Source: an uncultured Pelagibacteraceae bacterium
GTDB lineage: Bacteria > Pseudomonadota > Alphaproteobacteria > Pelagibacterales > Pelagibacteraceae
DNA: 61,636 nucleotides
Assembly: GCA_902596975.1 (NCBI GenBank)
Contig: CACJWS010000007.1
Coordinates: 1-61,636, forward strand
Reading direction: 5' to 3'
Positions 7,494 through 16,455 of the stretch are shown in pieces (the stretch's first letter is position 1; the number at the start of each line of letters is the position of its first letter). The position numbers and the translations under genes were made by a program. The notes under the pieces are model-generated. The model did no database searches and had not been told where the DNA came from. It was given only the letters and a program-made list of their open reading frames with translations.

Positions 7494-8603
7494 ATGAAAA
7501 AGAATTTTAGATTTTTTGATAATAGGCAAAAATATTTGCTTTTTGTTACAACAACTAATGAAAAAAATAAGATTGCTGATGCGTTAAAACCTATTGTACA
7601 AAAATTAAAACCTAAATTTCCAGCATTAAAAATATTTGATGCAGGTATGGGTGATGGATCATTATTGATGAGTGTGATGAGACAATGTCATCAGAAAATG
7701 CCCCATATTCCTCTATTAGTAAGCACAAAAGAGATAAGTATGGAAGATGTAAGATTAGGACTTGAAAAACTTCCAGATCGGTTCGTCGAACATAAAAATA
7801 CAGTATTTGTTATTTCAAATCTAAATTATGCAGAGTCTACAGCACTTAAATCGAATGACAAAAATAAACAAAAAAAAATGAATTGGAAGATAGTTAAACT
7901 TAAAGGAAATTCTTCGCTCGATTTTTCAAATCAATTAAGAAGATTAAATCAAGAATTTCTAAATAAAAAATGGCAAATTGAGAGAAATCCGAGAAATGGA
8001 AATCCTACATACAAGGAGCCATCTGTAATTGTAATTTATAGAAAAGATCAAGAATTTTCCTTAAAGAATGTTATTCCAAAAAAAAATAATGGAAAAAATA
8101 GTTATGACTTAATAATTGCCTCTCAACCATATAGATCAAGAATATCTGCAGAAAAAAAAGTTAAATATGTTTTAGATCCAATGATAAAATCATTGGATAG
8201 CAAAGGCAAACTGGTAGTAGTTCATGCATGTGGTAATGATCCTGGAAACAAAATTATAAAGAAAATCTGGCCAAAAGAAAAACCATTTCCTTCACTATAC
8301 GGATCAATAATTAAATATATAAAAAATAATACTGATAATGAAATTTTGAAAAAATTAAAATTTAATAAAAAACAAACTATAAAATATATTTTAAGAGCAC
8401 TACCGAATGAAATTAGTGGAGGTATAGCTACATCATTAATATTTTCGGCATGGAATGCCGCAGTATATGTTAACCAAATATCAGATGAGCAAATAATGAA
8501 TGCTGAAAGAAAAAAATATTACCAAAAAGTTGTAAAAGATATAGTCAATAAAAATAAAGGACTATATTTTAACAATGAACTATTTGTGATTGAAAAAAAA
8601 TAA
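7494..8603 (+). CDS. Uncharacterised protein with methyltransferase-like motifs
   Basis: A 369-residue protein I cannot name. Residues 48-57 read IFDAGMGDGSLL, a good class I SAM-binding motif. A second Rossmann-like strand pattern follows (VFVISNLNYAES), then a basic linker, DLIIASQPYRSR (motif IV-like) and GKLVVVHACGNDPG (strand 5-like). The N-terminus FRFFDNRQKYLLFVTTT precedes motif I as in some small-molecule methyltransferases. It starts 16 nt after the hydrolase and completes the metY trio. I infer a SAM-dependent methyltransferase acting on a small substrate, but the target and even the activity are unproven. It converges head-on with ctaA, stop against stop. Confidence 0.7.
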   Translation: MKKNFRFFDNRQKYLLFVTTTNEKNKIADALKPIVQKLKPKFPALKIFDAGMGDGSLLMSVMRQCHQKMPHIPLLVSTKEISMEDVRLGLEKLPDRFVEHKNTVFVISNLNYAESTALKSNDKNKQKKMNWKIVKLKGNSSLDFSNQLRRLNQEFLNKKWQIERNPRNGNPTYKEPSVIVIYRKDQEFSLKNVIPKKNNGKNSYDLIIASQPYRSRISAEKKVKYVLDPMIKSLDSKGKLVVVHACGNDPGNKIIKKIWPKEKPFPSLYGSIIKYIKNNTDNEILKKLKFNKKQTIKYILRALPNEISGGIATSLIFSAWNAAVYVNQISDEQIMNAERKKYYQKVVKDIVNKNKGLYFNNELFVIEKK

Positions 8604-9620
8604 TCAACTAAATCTATTCTTGTATAAAAAATACAATGTTGAGGTAATCAATAATATTGAGCTAAACTGGTGCAAAGATGCTGTTAAAATACTAGCACCA
8701 GACATAATTGTAAGAATTCCCAATATAATTTGTAATAAAATAATTAAACCTAAAATAGATACAGCTCTGAATAAATAAAAAATTTTATTCCGATATGTTA
8801 TGTATGAAATCACAATGAATATAATGAATATTAAATAAGCTAAATTTCGATGTAAATATTGAACTAGTGATGGATCACTAAAAGCAGATAACTTAAATAA
8901 ATTCATAAATTTATTATCATCTGGAAAATAAGAATTACCCATTAATGGCCATGTATTATATATTTTTCCTGCATCCATACCCGAAACGAATGCACCAATA
9001 ATTATTTGTAAGAAAATTAATATTAAAAAGAATTCAGGTATATAATTATTAATTTTTTTATCTATTTTATTTAAATTTACTAAACTTAAATAATTCCAAT
9101 AGATTAACGATAAAATGATAAATGCAAATAAAAGATGAACTGACAACCTAAAATGACTTACATCTATATTATTCACTAGGCCACTCTGGACCATGTACCA
9201 ACCTAAAAGTCCCTGAAAACAAATCAAAAAAAATATAAAATAAAAATTATAAAGTTTTTTAATACCTATTTTGATAGAAAAAAAAATTAAAGGTATTAAA
9301 AATGCTAAACCAATTACACGTCCAAAAAATCTGTGTGCCCACTCCCACCAAAAAATTACCTTGAATTCACTTAAAGTCATTGAGTAATTTTGAAGTTTAA
9401 ATTCAGGTATTTTCTTGTAAGATTCGAAATATGCCAACCAAGCATCATCAGTAAGAGGTGGAAAAAAACCTTTGAAAAATTCCCATTCTGTAATTGATAA
9501 TCCAGAATCTGTTAGTCGTGTTAAGCCTCCAACAACTATCATTGCTATGATCAAAAAAAACATAAATAATAACCAATTAGATATGTATATTCTGTATTTT
9601 TTATCAATTTCGGTATACAT
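8604..9620 (-). CDS. ctaA: Heme A synthase (Cox15/CtaA)
   Basis: Inner-membrane enzyme that oxidises the C8 methyl of heme O to give heme A for the aa3 cytochrome oxidase. 338 residues with about eight membrane spans. The first loop has the hallmark GGLTRLTDSGLSITEW and then WWEWAHRFFGRVIG with the conserved heme-ligand His; the second half repeats the pattern with HRNLAYLIF and LHQFSSILL. Length and organisation are those of the type 2 proteobacterial CtaA. It is transcribed alone and diverges from the chorismate mutase gene across only about 20-45 nt. Confidence 0.95.
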   Translation of the reverse strand: MYTEIDKKYRIYISNWLLFMFFLIIAMIVVGGLTRLTDSGLSITEWEFFKGFFPPLTDDAWLAYFESYKKIPEFKLQNYSMTLSEFKVIFWWEWAHRFFGRVIGLAFLIPLIFFSIKIGIKKLYNFYFIFFLICFQGLLGWYMVQSGLVNNIDVSHFRLSVHLLFAFIILSLIYWNYLSLVNLNKIDKKINNYIPEFFLILIFLQIIIGAFVSGMDAGKIYNTWPLMGNSYFPDDNKFMNLFKLSAFSDPSLVQYLHRNLAYLIFIIFIVISYITYRNKIFYLFRAVSILGLIILLQIILGILTIMSGASILTASLHQFSSILLITSTLYFLYKNRFS

Positions 9621-9639
9621 AATTGTTTAAATATATTAT

Positions 9640-9954
9640 TTGTTTATAATTCCAATTGATCAAATGTCGCCTGATAAAAGAAAAAAATTAAATATACTAA
9701 GAAAAAAATTAGATCTTCTTGACAATAAACTAATTAAATTAATCAAGATAAGAACAAATATAGTAAAAGAAGTCCTAAAACTAAAAACATATAAACATGA
9801 GATTGTAGATAAAAAAAGAATTTCATTAATTCTTAAAAATATTAAAATAAAATCGATTAAAAATAAAATTGATCCGAAGATAACAAATAGAATTTGGAAA
9901 AATATGATTATGTCTTATATTGATTTTGAAAAAAGAAATTTTAAAAAGAAATAA
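9640..9954 (+). CDS. Chorismate mutase, AroQ type
   Basis: Converts chorismate to prephenate for phenylalanine and tyrosine synthesis. The 104-residue, all-helical protein has the AroQ signature: LRKKLDLLDNKLIKLIKIRTNIVKEVLKLK, with the first-helix Arg and a central Lys, followed by DKKRISLILKN and a third helix ending in IWKNMIMSYI. It stands alone rather than fused to prephenate dehydratase or DAHP synthase. The first in-frame start is at 9640; a second ATG at 9664 (MSPDKRKK) would fit the usual length better. It ends exactly where rpmG ends on the opposite strand. Confidence 0.85.
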   Translation: MFIIPIDQMSPDKRKKLNILRKKLDLLDNKLIKLIKIRTNIVKEVLKLKTYKHEIVDKKRISLILKNIKIKSIKNKIDPKITNRIWKNMIMSYIDFEKRNFKKK

Positions 9955-10146
9955 CTATTTACTGTGAGGTGGCAGTTTCTTTTCAACAAAAACTTCATGC
10001 TTTCTTGTTGCTGGATTATATTTTTTAGCTTTTAATTTAACCTTTGCTTTCTCACCACCAGCTGGTTTTTTTACATAATAGAAAAAAGGGCTATCTGGCT
10101 TTGCCTCAGGAACTAATCTTACTTTAACATGTGTTTTTTTAGCCAT
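9955..10146 (-). CDS. rpmG: 50S ribosomal protein L33
   Basis: Small basic protein bL33 of the large subunit, 63 residues. MAKKTHVKVRLVPEAKPDSPFFYYVKK is the expected beta-strand start and KKYNPATRKHEVFVEKKL the conserved end (compare the K-Y-D-P-V-x-R-K-H pattern of alphaproteobacterial L33). It has no zinc-binding cysteines, so it is the C-minus form. It overlaps the MerR-type gene by 8 nt and is probably cotranscribed with it. The protein is a few residues longer than usual because of an insert after residue 15. Confidence 0.92.
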   Translation of the reverse strand: MAKKTHVKVRLVPEAKPDSPFFYYVKKPAGGEKAKVKLKAKKYNPATRKHEVFVEKKLPPHSK

Positions 10147-10507
10147 AGTTTTTTATATTTTTTATTATATTAGATATTTTATTTAATTTTAATTTTATAA
10201 TTTTCTTGTTTATAGTTTTATTATTTTCAAGGTCAAGTTCTGAATTATTATCCTTAAGTTGCATTTTTACACCCTTTATAGTCATCCCCTTTGTTTTTAA
10301 AAGATATTGTATTTTTTTAAGTATCCTAATTGATTTATTATCATAGTATCTTCTTCTACCTGAAAAAATATAAGGTTTAATTTGTTTAAATTCCTTTTCC
10401 CAAAATCTAATTGTATGTGTTGATATTTTTCCTGTCTTTTTATTAATTAAGTTTAACATTTTTGCAACTTCACCTATAGTTTTGTATGTTTTGTTATTTT
10501 CAGTCAT
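10139..10507 (-). CDS. MerR-family transcriptional regulator
   Basis: A 122-residue regulator with an N-terminal MerR-type winged helix (KTIGEVAKMLNL, then THTIRFWEKEF and SGRRRYYDNKSIRILKKI) and a short helical C-terminus without metal-binding cysteines. It follows ihfA with an 8-nt overlap, the standard alphaproteobacterial plsX-(fabH)-ihfA-merR arrangement. The ligand and targets are not known. With no effector domain it may act as a structural or constitutive DNA-binding protein. Confidence 0.88.
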   Translation of the reverse strand: MTENNKTYKTIGEVAKMLNLINKKTGKISTHTIRFWEKEFKQIKPYIFSGRRRYYDNKSIRILKKIQYLLKTKGMTIKGVKMQLKDNNSELDLENNKTINKKIIKLKLNKISNIIKNIKNYG

Positions 10508-10793
10508 CTATATTAATAAAATTTTTTAATTCATTTGAGGGTTTAAATAAAATAACATTTCTTTCTGAAATAATTTTTTTTTCCATAGTTTTTGGATTGC
10601 GCCCTTCTCTACTTTTTTTAAACCTTAAAATAAATGTTCCAAATTTGGCAATTTTAACTTTTTTATTTTTAATCAATTCATTTAGTAATATTTGAAAAAC
10701 ATCATCAAGTAAGTTTTCACAGACTTTTTTTGAAAATCCTAACTGCATGTATAATGTATTAATTATATCCTTTTTTGTAAGATTAACTCTCAT
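10500..10793 (-). CDS. ihfA: Integration host factor alpha subunit
   Basis: A 97-residue HU/IHF-fold DNA-bending protein. It opens with VNLTKKDIINTLYMQLGFS and contains the conserved beta-arm sequence GTFILRFKKSREGRNPKTME, in which the Pro intercalates into DNA, followed by VILFKPSNELKNFIN. LTKxDI and GRNPKT favour IHF-alpha over HU. It acts with IHF-beta on recombination, replication and transcription. It starts directly after plsX (no gap) and overlaps the MerR-type gene. Confidence 0.9.
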   Translation of the reverse strand: MRVNLTKKDIINTLYMQLGFSKKVCENLLDDVFQILLNELIKNKKVKIAKFGTFILRFKKSREGRNPKTMEKKIISERNVILFKPSNELKNFINIDD

Positions 10794-11801
10794 TTAAATT
10801 ATATTTTTTTTTATTTTATCAATTAGTTTACCTTTTATAATTTTTTCACAAACTTTTAAAGAATTGGCAAATCCAATTTCATCTGTTGAACCATGGCTTT
10901 TAATTACAGGTTTATCTAGTCCTAATAATATGGCGCCATTATATAATCTTGGATCTAATTTTTTTTTAAATTTTTTTAAGTTTTTAATATTTAAAAGAGA
11001 TGAAATTTTGCCAATTAAATTTGAATTAAGTGCTTGTTTTAACTCAGATGTAATAAAATTAGCAGTACCTTCTGCAGTTTTTAATGCTATATTTCCTGTA
11101 AACCCATCAGTAACTATAACATTCACATCACCATCCATTATATTATTTCCTTCTATGTATCCTTTAAAATCAAATAGTAAATTTTTTTTATCATTAAGTA
11201 TTTGATAAGTATTTTTAATTATATTATTACCCTTAACTTCCTCTGATCCTATATTTAATAAAGCAACTTTAGATGTTTCATTTTCAAATAAAGCTTTATG
11301 AAGTGCTGCTCCCATCAAACTAAAATCTACTAAATTTTTTTCATTACATTCAATATTTGCTCCTAAGTCTAAAACCACATTCATTCCAATTTTATTGGGC
11401 CATAGTGCAGATAATGCAGGCTTTTCAATTTTTTCAATCATTTTTAAATTAAGTTTTGCAATTACAAATAAAGCTCCAGTATTTCCAGCAGAAACTATTA
11501 CATCTGACTCTTCATTTTTAAGACTTTCAATAGATAACCACATACTAGTATCCTTACCTTTTTTTGCAGCAGATAATGGACTATCACTATCTTTAATTAA
11601 TTTTTCAGTGTGTGTAATTTTAAAACATTTTTTTGGAATTTTCGTATTTGAAATAATTGGTTCTATAATATTTTGATTTCCAAAAATATTATAAAAAGTA
11701 TTAATTGATTTTGAATGATGTATTTCTATTCCTTTAATGACTTTTTGCGGAGAATTTTCACCACCCATTGCATCTACTGCAATGTTAATTGGTTTATCCA
11801 T
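10794..11801 (-). CDS. plsX: Phosphate acyltransferase PlsX
   Basis: Makes acyl-phosphate from acyl-ACP, the first step of the PlsX/PlsY route to phosphatidic acid; plsY is also in this window at 47655. The 335-residue sequence has the N-terminal NIAVDAMGGENSP, SVISAGNTGAL-like VIVSAGNTGALF and NVIVTDGFTGNIALKTAEG. It belongs to the rpmF-plsX-ihfA-merR cluster. The fabH gene, which usually sits between plsX and ihfA, is absent here. Confidence 0.95.
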   Translation of the reverse strand: MDKPINIAVDAMGGENSPQKVIKGIEIHHSKSINTFYNIFGNQNIIEPIISNTKIPKKCFKITHTEKLIKDSDSPLSAAKKGKDTSMWLSIESLKNEESDVIVSAGNTGALFVIAKLNLKMIEKIEKPALSALWPNKIGMNVVLDLGANIECNEKNLVDFSLMGAALHKALFENETSKVALLNIGSEEVKGNNIIKNTYQILNDKKNLLFDFKGYIEGNNIMDGDVNVIVTDGFTGNIALKTAEGTANFITSELKQALNSNLIGKISSLLNIKNLKKFKKKLDPRLYNGAILLGLDKPVIKSHGSTDEIGFANSLKVCEKIIKGKLIDKIKKNII

Positions 11802-11809
11802 AATTAATT

Positions 11810-11989
11810 TTACTCTTTAGGGTCTAGTACTTGTCTACCTTTATAGTAACCAGTTTTCAAATCCATATGATGAGAAAGTCGATATTCTCCAGACTTCTTA
11901 TCCTCAATAATATTTTTATCATTGATTCCATTATGAGATCTTCTTTTACCAGCTCTGGATTTAGTTGTTTTTCTTTTAGGTACAGCCAT
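11810..11989 (-). CDS. rpmF: 50S ribosomal protein L32
   Basis: A 59-residue protein bL32, found by translating the gap between plsX and the bc1 chaperone. It begins [19 protein letters not shown], the universal L32 start, and ends GRQVLDPKE. The middle keeps the alphaproteobacterial pattern [23 protein letters not shown]. It has no zinc cysteines. It lies 8 nt upstream of plsX, the conserved rpmF-plsX coupling of ribosome and lipid synthesis. The DUF177 (YceD) gene that normally precedes rpmF is missing. Confidence 0.96.
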   Translation of the reverse strand: MAVPKRKTTKSRAGKRRSHNGINDKNIIEDKKSGEYRLSHHMDLKTGYYKGRQVLDPKE

Positions 11990-11999
11990 AAATTTAATT

Positions 12000-12464
12000 T
12001 TAAAGGGTTATTATATCTTTTGAGAGATTATTGAAAGAGTTTTTTGTTAAAAATTCCCTATATTTGTCGAAATAATCAACATAATTTTCATGATTATTAT
12101 CATCATATATATAATTTTTTAATATTTCTTTTTTATACTTATAATCCTTTAATTCCCATTCATTAATATTATCAATAATTGAAAAAAGTAAATTTATGTA
12201 ATCTTTCATTTTTTTATTAATAGTAGCGTCACCATAGCCAATTTCCCTTATAGAAAGTTCAATTTGCCTAACACTATAATCAAAAAATTTTTGTAAGTTA
12301 TCTTTAGACTCTATATTTTTATATTCTTTGAGTAAAAAACTTAAATGAAGAAAAAATATAATCATTCTATCATAAAAGGAGTCTTCTTTATTAGTATTAT
12401 ATAGACTTTTATTTCTGGTGAGTTTAATTAAATTATTGTAAACCTTAAGGTATATGTCAGTCAT
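12000..12464 (-). CDS. Ubiquinol-cytochrome c chaperone (CBP3-like)
   Basis: A 154-residue protein of the ubiquinol-cytochrome c chaperone family (CBP3 homologue), which assists cytochrome b assembly into the bc1 complex. It is recognised by two family segments: [19 protein letters not shown] (in the family, R-F-D-x-x-x-L-H) and the LREmGvGD-like [22 protein letters not shown]. It is short for the family because the N-terminus is reduced. Position also fits: upstream of rpmF-plsX and divergent from bamE in many alphaproteobacteria. Its first codons overlap the divergent BamE-like gene by 11 nt. Confidence 0.8.
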   Translation of the reverse strand: MTDIYLKVYNNLIKLTRNKSLYNTNKEDSFYDRMIIFFLHLSFLLKEYKNIESKDNLQKFFDYSVRQIELSIREIGYGDATINKKMKDYINLLFSIIDNINEWELKDYKYKKEILKNYIYDDNNHENYVDYFDKYREFLTKNSFNNLSKDIITL

Positions 12465-12915
12465 AAAGTATTTAATTGTAATAATTTTTATTTTTATATC
12501 TAACTGCTCAGGAAATAAAGTATCAAATTACCACGGCATGAAATCATTAGATGTAAAATTTAATGAGCTAGAAGTTAATAAAACAAACAAAAATGATATT
12601 ATAAATATTATAGGTCCCCCCTATTTAAAAAGTGACTTTAACAATTTAAAATGGTTTTACATTGAAAGAGAAAAAACTAATCAATCTTTATTTAAATTTG
12701 GTGCACAGAAAATTAAAAAAAATAATGTATTGATTGTTGAACTTAGTAAATCAGGAATATTAATAGAAAAGAAACTTTTAAACTTAGAAAATATGAATGA
12801 CATAAAATATTTGAATACCCAAACAACTAAGGACTTTGAAAACAAAAACCTTATGTATGATGTATTTAGCTCGTTAAGAGAAAAAATTAATGCACCTACT
12901 AGAAGTAAAAAATAA
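12454..12915 (+). CDS. BamE/SmpA-like outer membrane lipoprotein
   Basis: 153 residues with a lipoprotein signal (KYLIVIIFIFISNC, Cys about residue 19). The mature part has the BamE/OmlA pattern: an initial helix with NKTNKNDIINIIGPPYLKSDF (the conserved TK-x-D-V-x-x-x-LG-x-P motif) and a tryptophan-containing strand WFYIERE. BamE is an accessory subunit of the beta-barrel assembly machine at the inner face of the outer membrane. The C-terminal extension ending TRSKK is not typical. Divergent placement against the bc1 chaperone matches other alphaproteobacteria. Confidence 0.8.
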   Translation: MSVIKYLIVIIFIFISNCSGNKVSNYHGMKSLDVKFNELEVNKTNKNDIINIIGPPYLKSDFNNLKWFYIEREKTNQSLFKFGAQKIKKNNVLIVELSKSGILIEKKLLNLENMNDIKYLNTQTTKDFENKNLMYDVFSSLREKINAPTRSKK

Positions 12916-12917
12916 CT

Positions 12918-15017
12918 TTATCCCGCAATAACAGCTAATAGCAGTAAAGCAACAATATTTGTAATTTTAATCATAGGATTAACTGCTGGTCCTGCGGTAT
13001 CCTTATAAGGATCTCCAACTGTATCTCCTGTTACAGCAGCTTTGTGAGCTTCCGATCCCTTTCCACCAAATTTTCCGTCCTCTATATATTTTTTTGCATT
13101 ATCCCAAGCACCTCCACCGGCAGTCATCGATACAGCAACAAACAATCCTGTAATAATTACTCCTAATAACATTGCTCCTACAGAAGATAAGGCTGCTACC
13201 TGACCACCAATAGGTAAGATTATCATATATAAAACTATAGGCGACAGAACCGGTAATAGTGATGGGATAACCATCTCTTTAATAGCCGCTTTAGTTAGTA
13301 AATCGACTAATTTTCCATAATCAGGTTTAGATTTTCTTTTCATAATTCCTGGTATTTTTTTAAATTGCCTTCTGACTTCTATTACAACTGCGCCTCCAGC
13401 TCTTCCCACGGCTTGCATACCCATGGATCCAAAAAGATATGGTAACATTCCTCCTATTAGTAAACCAACCACAACAAAAGGATTTGATAAATCAAATGTT
13501 ACAACTATACCCTCTAATTTTGAACCTGCTTCTTTTGAAAAATGTTTAATATCTTCAGTGTAAGCAGCAAATAAAACTAATGCTCCTAAACCAGTAGAAC
13601 CTATAGCATAACCCTTTGTAACTGCTTTAGTTGTATTCCCAACAGCATCTAAGGCATCTGTAGTTTTTCTTACATTTTTTGGAAGATTTGACATTTCAGC
13701 GATACCACCTGCATTATCTGTAACAGGTCCGTATGCATCAAGTGCTACAACCATACCAGCTAATGCAAGCATCGTTGTTACAGCAATAGCAATACCAAAT
13801 AAACCAGCAATAGAATTTGTTAATAAAATACCAGCAACTATTATTATAGCTGGAATTGCAGTTGCTTCCATTGATATTGCCAAACCTTGAATTACGTTAG
13901 TTCCATGACCTGTGGTAGATGATTCAGCAACACTTTTAACTGGTCTATAATCTGTTCCAGTATAATACTCAGTAATCCATATCAATAAACCAGTGATAAT
14001 TAGTCCTATAACTCCACAATAATATAAGCTCATGCCGTTGAAAGAAACTCCATTAACTGAATAGTTAGTATCTAATCCAATAACATAGTCTGTTATGGGA
14101 TATAAAATAATTAAAGATAAAATAGCTGTTGCAACAAATCCCTTATATAGAGCATTCATTATATTTTTTGATTGTCCAAGTTTTACAAAGAAAGTACCTA
14201 CTATAGATGTTAAGATACAAGCTGCACCAATACTTAATGGGTAAACCATCATATTTAAATCTGACACAAAGAAAATTGATGAAAGAACCATAGTTGCAAC
14301 AATCGTAACAGCATATGTTTCAAAAAGATCAGCTGCCATACCTGCACAATCTCCAACATTATCTCCAACGTTATCTGCTATAACAGCAGGATTTCTAGGA
14401 TCGTCTTCTGGAATACCAGCTTCTACTTTTCCTACTAAATCTGCACCAACATCAGCACCTTTTGTAAAAATTCCACCACCTAATCTCGCAAAAATAGATA
14501 TCAATGAAGCGCCAAAGCCTAACGCAACTAGTGCATTTACAATCTCTCTTTCATCAACACCGGCTGATAACAATATATAGTAATAAACTGCAATTGCTAA
14601 CAAAGCTAAACCTGCAACCAACATTCCTGTAATTGCTCCAGATTTAAAAGCTATTGAGAGACCTTGAGATAAACCTTTTCTTGATGCCTCTGCAGTACGT
14701 ACATTTGCTTGCACAGAAACTAACATTCCAACGTAACCAGCTATACCTGATAATGTAGCACCAATTAAATATCCAATTCCAACTAATAATGAAAATGCAA
14801 AACTAATAATAACTAAAACAACAACACCAACTATAGCTATTGTTTTGTATTGCCTGTTTAAATAAGCTTTTGCCCCTATTTGAATAGCAGAAGCAATTTC
14901 TTGCATCTTTGCATTTCCTGCACTTGCATTCAAAATTGAAGATCCTGTTACAAATCCATATACAATGGATAATATTCCAGCGAAAATTGTGTATAATAAA
15001 ATGGTATCAACAGACAT
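12918..15017 (-). CDS. hppA: K+-independent H+-translocating pyrophosphatase
   Basis: Integral membrane pump that couples PPi hydrolysis to proton export. 699 residues with about 16 spans and all diagnostic blocks: [36 protein letters not shown], and the C-terminal [17 protein letters not shown]. In [10 protein letters not shown] the Lys after GNTT replaces the Ala of K+-dependent enzymes, so a K+-insensitive type is predicted. It has a good RBS (AAGGA) and, on the minus strand, a TATAAT at 15075-15080 about 50 nt upstream with only a weak -35. The 82-nt gap to thiL also suggests its own promoter. Confidence 0.96.
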   Translation of the reverse strand: MSVDTILLYTIFAGILSIVYGFVTGSSILNASAGNAKMQEIASAIQIGAKAYLNRQYKTIAIVGVVVLVIISFAFSLLVGIGYLIGATLSGIAGYVGMLVSVQANVRTAEASRKGLSQGLSIAFKSGAITGMLVAGLALLAIAVYYYILLSAGVDEREIVNALVALGFGASLISIFARLGGGIFTKGADVGADLVGKVEAGIPEDDPRNPAVIADNVGDNVGDCAGMAADLFETYAVTIVATMVLSSIFFVSDLNMMVYPLSIGAACILTSIVGTFFVKLGQSKNIMNALYKGFVATAILSLIILYPITDYVIGLDTNYSVNGVSFNGMSLYYCGVIGLIITGLLIWITEYYTGTDYRPVKSVAESSTTGHGTNVIQGLAISMEATAIPAIIIVAGILLTNSIAGLFGIAIAVTTMLALAGMVVALDAYGPVTDNAGGIAEMSNLPKNVRKTTDALDAVGNTTKAVTKGYAIGSTGLGALVLFAAYTEDIKHFSKEAGSKLEGIVVTFDLSNPFVVVGLLIGGMLPYLFGSMGMQAVGRAGGAVVIEVRRQFKKIPGIMKRKSKPDYGKLVDLLTKAAIKEMVIPSLLPVLSPIVLYMIILPIGGQVAALSSVGAMLLGVIITGLFVAVSMTAGGGAWDNAKKYIEDGKFGGKGSEAHKAAVTGDTVGDPYKDTAGPAVNPMIKITNIVALLLLAVIAG

Positions 15018-15099
15018 ATAATTCCTTAAATAAGTGTTTTAGTTATTTTTTAAAATGCGGACATTACAAAAAAGATTATAAAAGGCAATATTTAACTTC

Positions 15100-16059
15100 T
15101 TAGAATATATGAGAATAACCTTGGTATTTGAGGTATTTTATTGGAATTCTCCTATTATCTAATAGGTAACTTTTTGATTTAGTATTAATTTGCCCAATAA
15201 TAGAAACTTTTTGATTCATTTTAGAGGATAAAGTTTTTATATATTTTCTCTTTGACTTCGAAGCTGTAAATAAAATTTGATAATCATCACCATTAAATAA
15301 ATAATCTAATTTATACAGTTTTTTGTGTTTAATTAAATTTTTTAAATGATTTGATATAGGGATCTTATCTATATCGATTATATAGCCAAGTTTTTGTTTA
15401 TTTATTAATTTATTCATATCAATTACCAATCCATCTGATACATCCATAGAGCAGTTTGCAATTTTAAAAAGATGTAAACTAAACTTTATAGGTAGATTAG
15501 GTGAATAATATTTATCAATAAAATATTTTTTTTGATTTGAATTTAATTTGATTTTGTTTTGTAAAGCTTTTAATCCAATATAACTATCACCTATATTTCC
15601 TGTTACATAAATATCATCTCCATTTTTAGCTTTGTTTCTATAAACAATTTTATTTGAATATCCTAAAGACATAATAGTAAAACTTAGATTTTTTGAGGAT
15701 GTAGTATCACCACCTGATAATTTTATATTAAATCTATTTTGTTCATTGGACAAAGATTTGTTAATTAATGACATATTTTTTTTTGTAAAATATTTTTTGT
15801 TACCAGAGCCAGCTAAAAAGAAATAATTTGGTTTTACTCCTTTAGCATAAATGTCTGATATAGATGATCTTATTATTTTTCTTACAACAAGATCTGGTTT
15901 ATTAAAATTTAAAAAGTGTATACCCTCATTATAAGTATCAACAGAAATAACTAATTTTTTAGTTTTATCAAAAAAAACATCATCATTTAAATCAAGCGAA
16001 GATGGATTATTTTTAGTTAATTCTTTTAAATAACTATTTATTAAGAATTCTTCATTCAT
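15100..16059 (-). CDS. thiL: Thiamine-monophosphate kinase
   Basis: ATP-dependent phosphorylation of thiamine monophosphate to the active cofactor TPP. 319 residues of the AIR-synthase-like fold with the expected acidic Mg-binding sites: LNDDVFF near the N-terminus, KLSGGDTTSSKNLSF, and CSMDVSDGLVIDMNKL. It overlaps the nusB stop by one base. The nusB-thiL coupling is widely conserved. It lies at the end of the ribD-ribE-ribB-ribH-nusB-thiL operon. Confidence 0.93.
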   Translation of the reverse strand: MNEEFLINSYLKELTKNNPSSLDLNDDVFFDKTKKLVISVDTYNEGIHFLNFNKPDLVVRKIIRSSISDIYAKGVKPNYFFLAGSGNKKYFTKKNMSLINKSLSNEQNRFNIKLSGGDTTSSKNLSFTIMSLGYSNKIVYRNKAKNGDDIYVTGNIGDSYIGLKALQNKIKLNSNQKKYFIDKYYSPNLPIKFSLHLFKIANCSMDVSDGLVIDMNKLINKQKLGYIIDIDKIPISNHLKNLIKHKKLYKLDYLFNGDDYQILFTASKSKRKYIKTLSSKMNQKVSIIGQINTKSKSYLLDNRRIPIKYLKYQGYSHIF

Positions 16060-16454
16060 TAGTTTCTTAATTTCTTTGAAATTTTATCAAGCAAAGCATT
16101 CAAATATTTTGTTTGTGATAAATCAATAAAGAAATTAGAAGCATTAAGATATTCTTTAATAATTATTTTTGAAGATATTTTTGGTTTATACATTAATTCG
16201 AAAATTGCGCTTTTAATTATTACTTGAAAAACTTTATCTAGGTTTGATATTTTTAAATCATCATTTAAATGATTTGTAATTTCTTCGTGAATTATATCAT
16301 CTCTTTCAATTGTACCATTAACTACGTCTTTTATAAATTTTTTGAAACGATGTTTTGGAAAATTTAATTCTACTTCATTGTTATAATATTTACTGTAAAG
16401 CTTCTGTATTATAATAACTCTAGGGTTATTTTTTTTACTAAAATGAAGTGGCAT
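16059..16454 (-). CDS. nusB: Transcription antitermination protein NusB
   Basis: 131-residue all-helical protein that, with NusE, binds boxA RNA for rRNA antitermination. Matching features are the arginine-rich start, the middle helix DLKISNLDKVFQVIIKSAIFELMYKPKISSKIIIKEYLNAS (family core D-x-V-x-x-x-IL-R-x-A-x-x-E-L) and the end TKYLNALLDKIS (family K-x-x-NG-x-L-x-x). It sits one base after ribH, as is normal. Confidence 0.9.
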   Translation of the reverse strand: MPLHFSKKNNPRVIIIQKLYSKYYNNEVELNFPKHRFKKFIKDVVNGTIERDDIIHEEITNHLNDDLKISNLDKVFQVIIKSAIFELMYKPKISSKIIIKEYLNASNFFIDLSQTKYLNALLDKISKKLRN

Positions 16455-16455
16455 T

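Noticed and set aside
8590..8778. Plus-strand 62-codon open frame
   Set aside because: It lies entirely within the antisense of ctaA apart from its first codons and has no recognisable features.
14909..15103. Plus-strand 64-codon open frame at the hppA 5' end
   Set aside because: Antisense to hppA and its leader, without a plausible start context or family resemblance.
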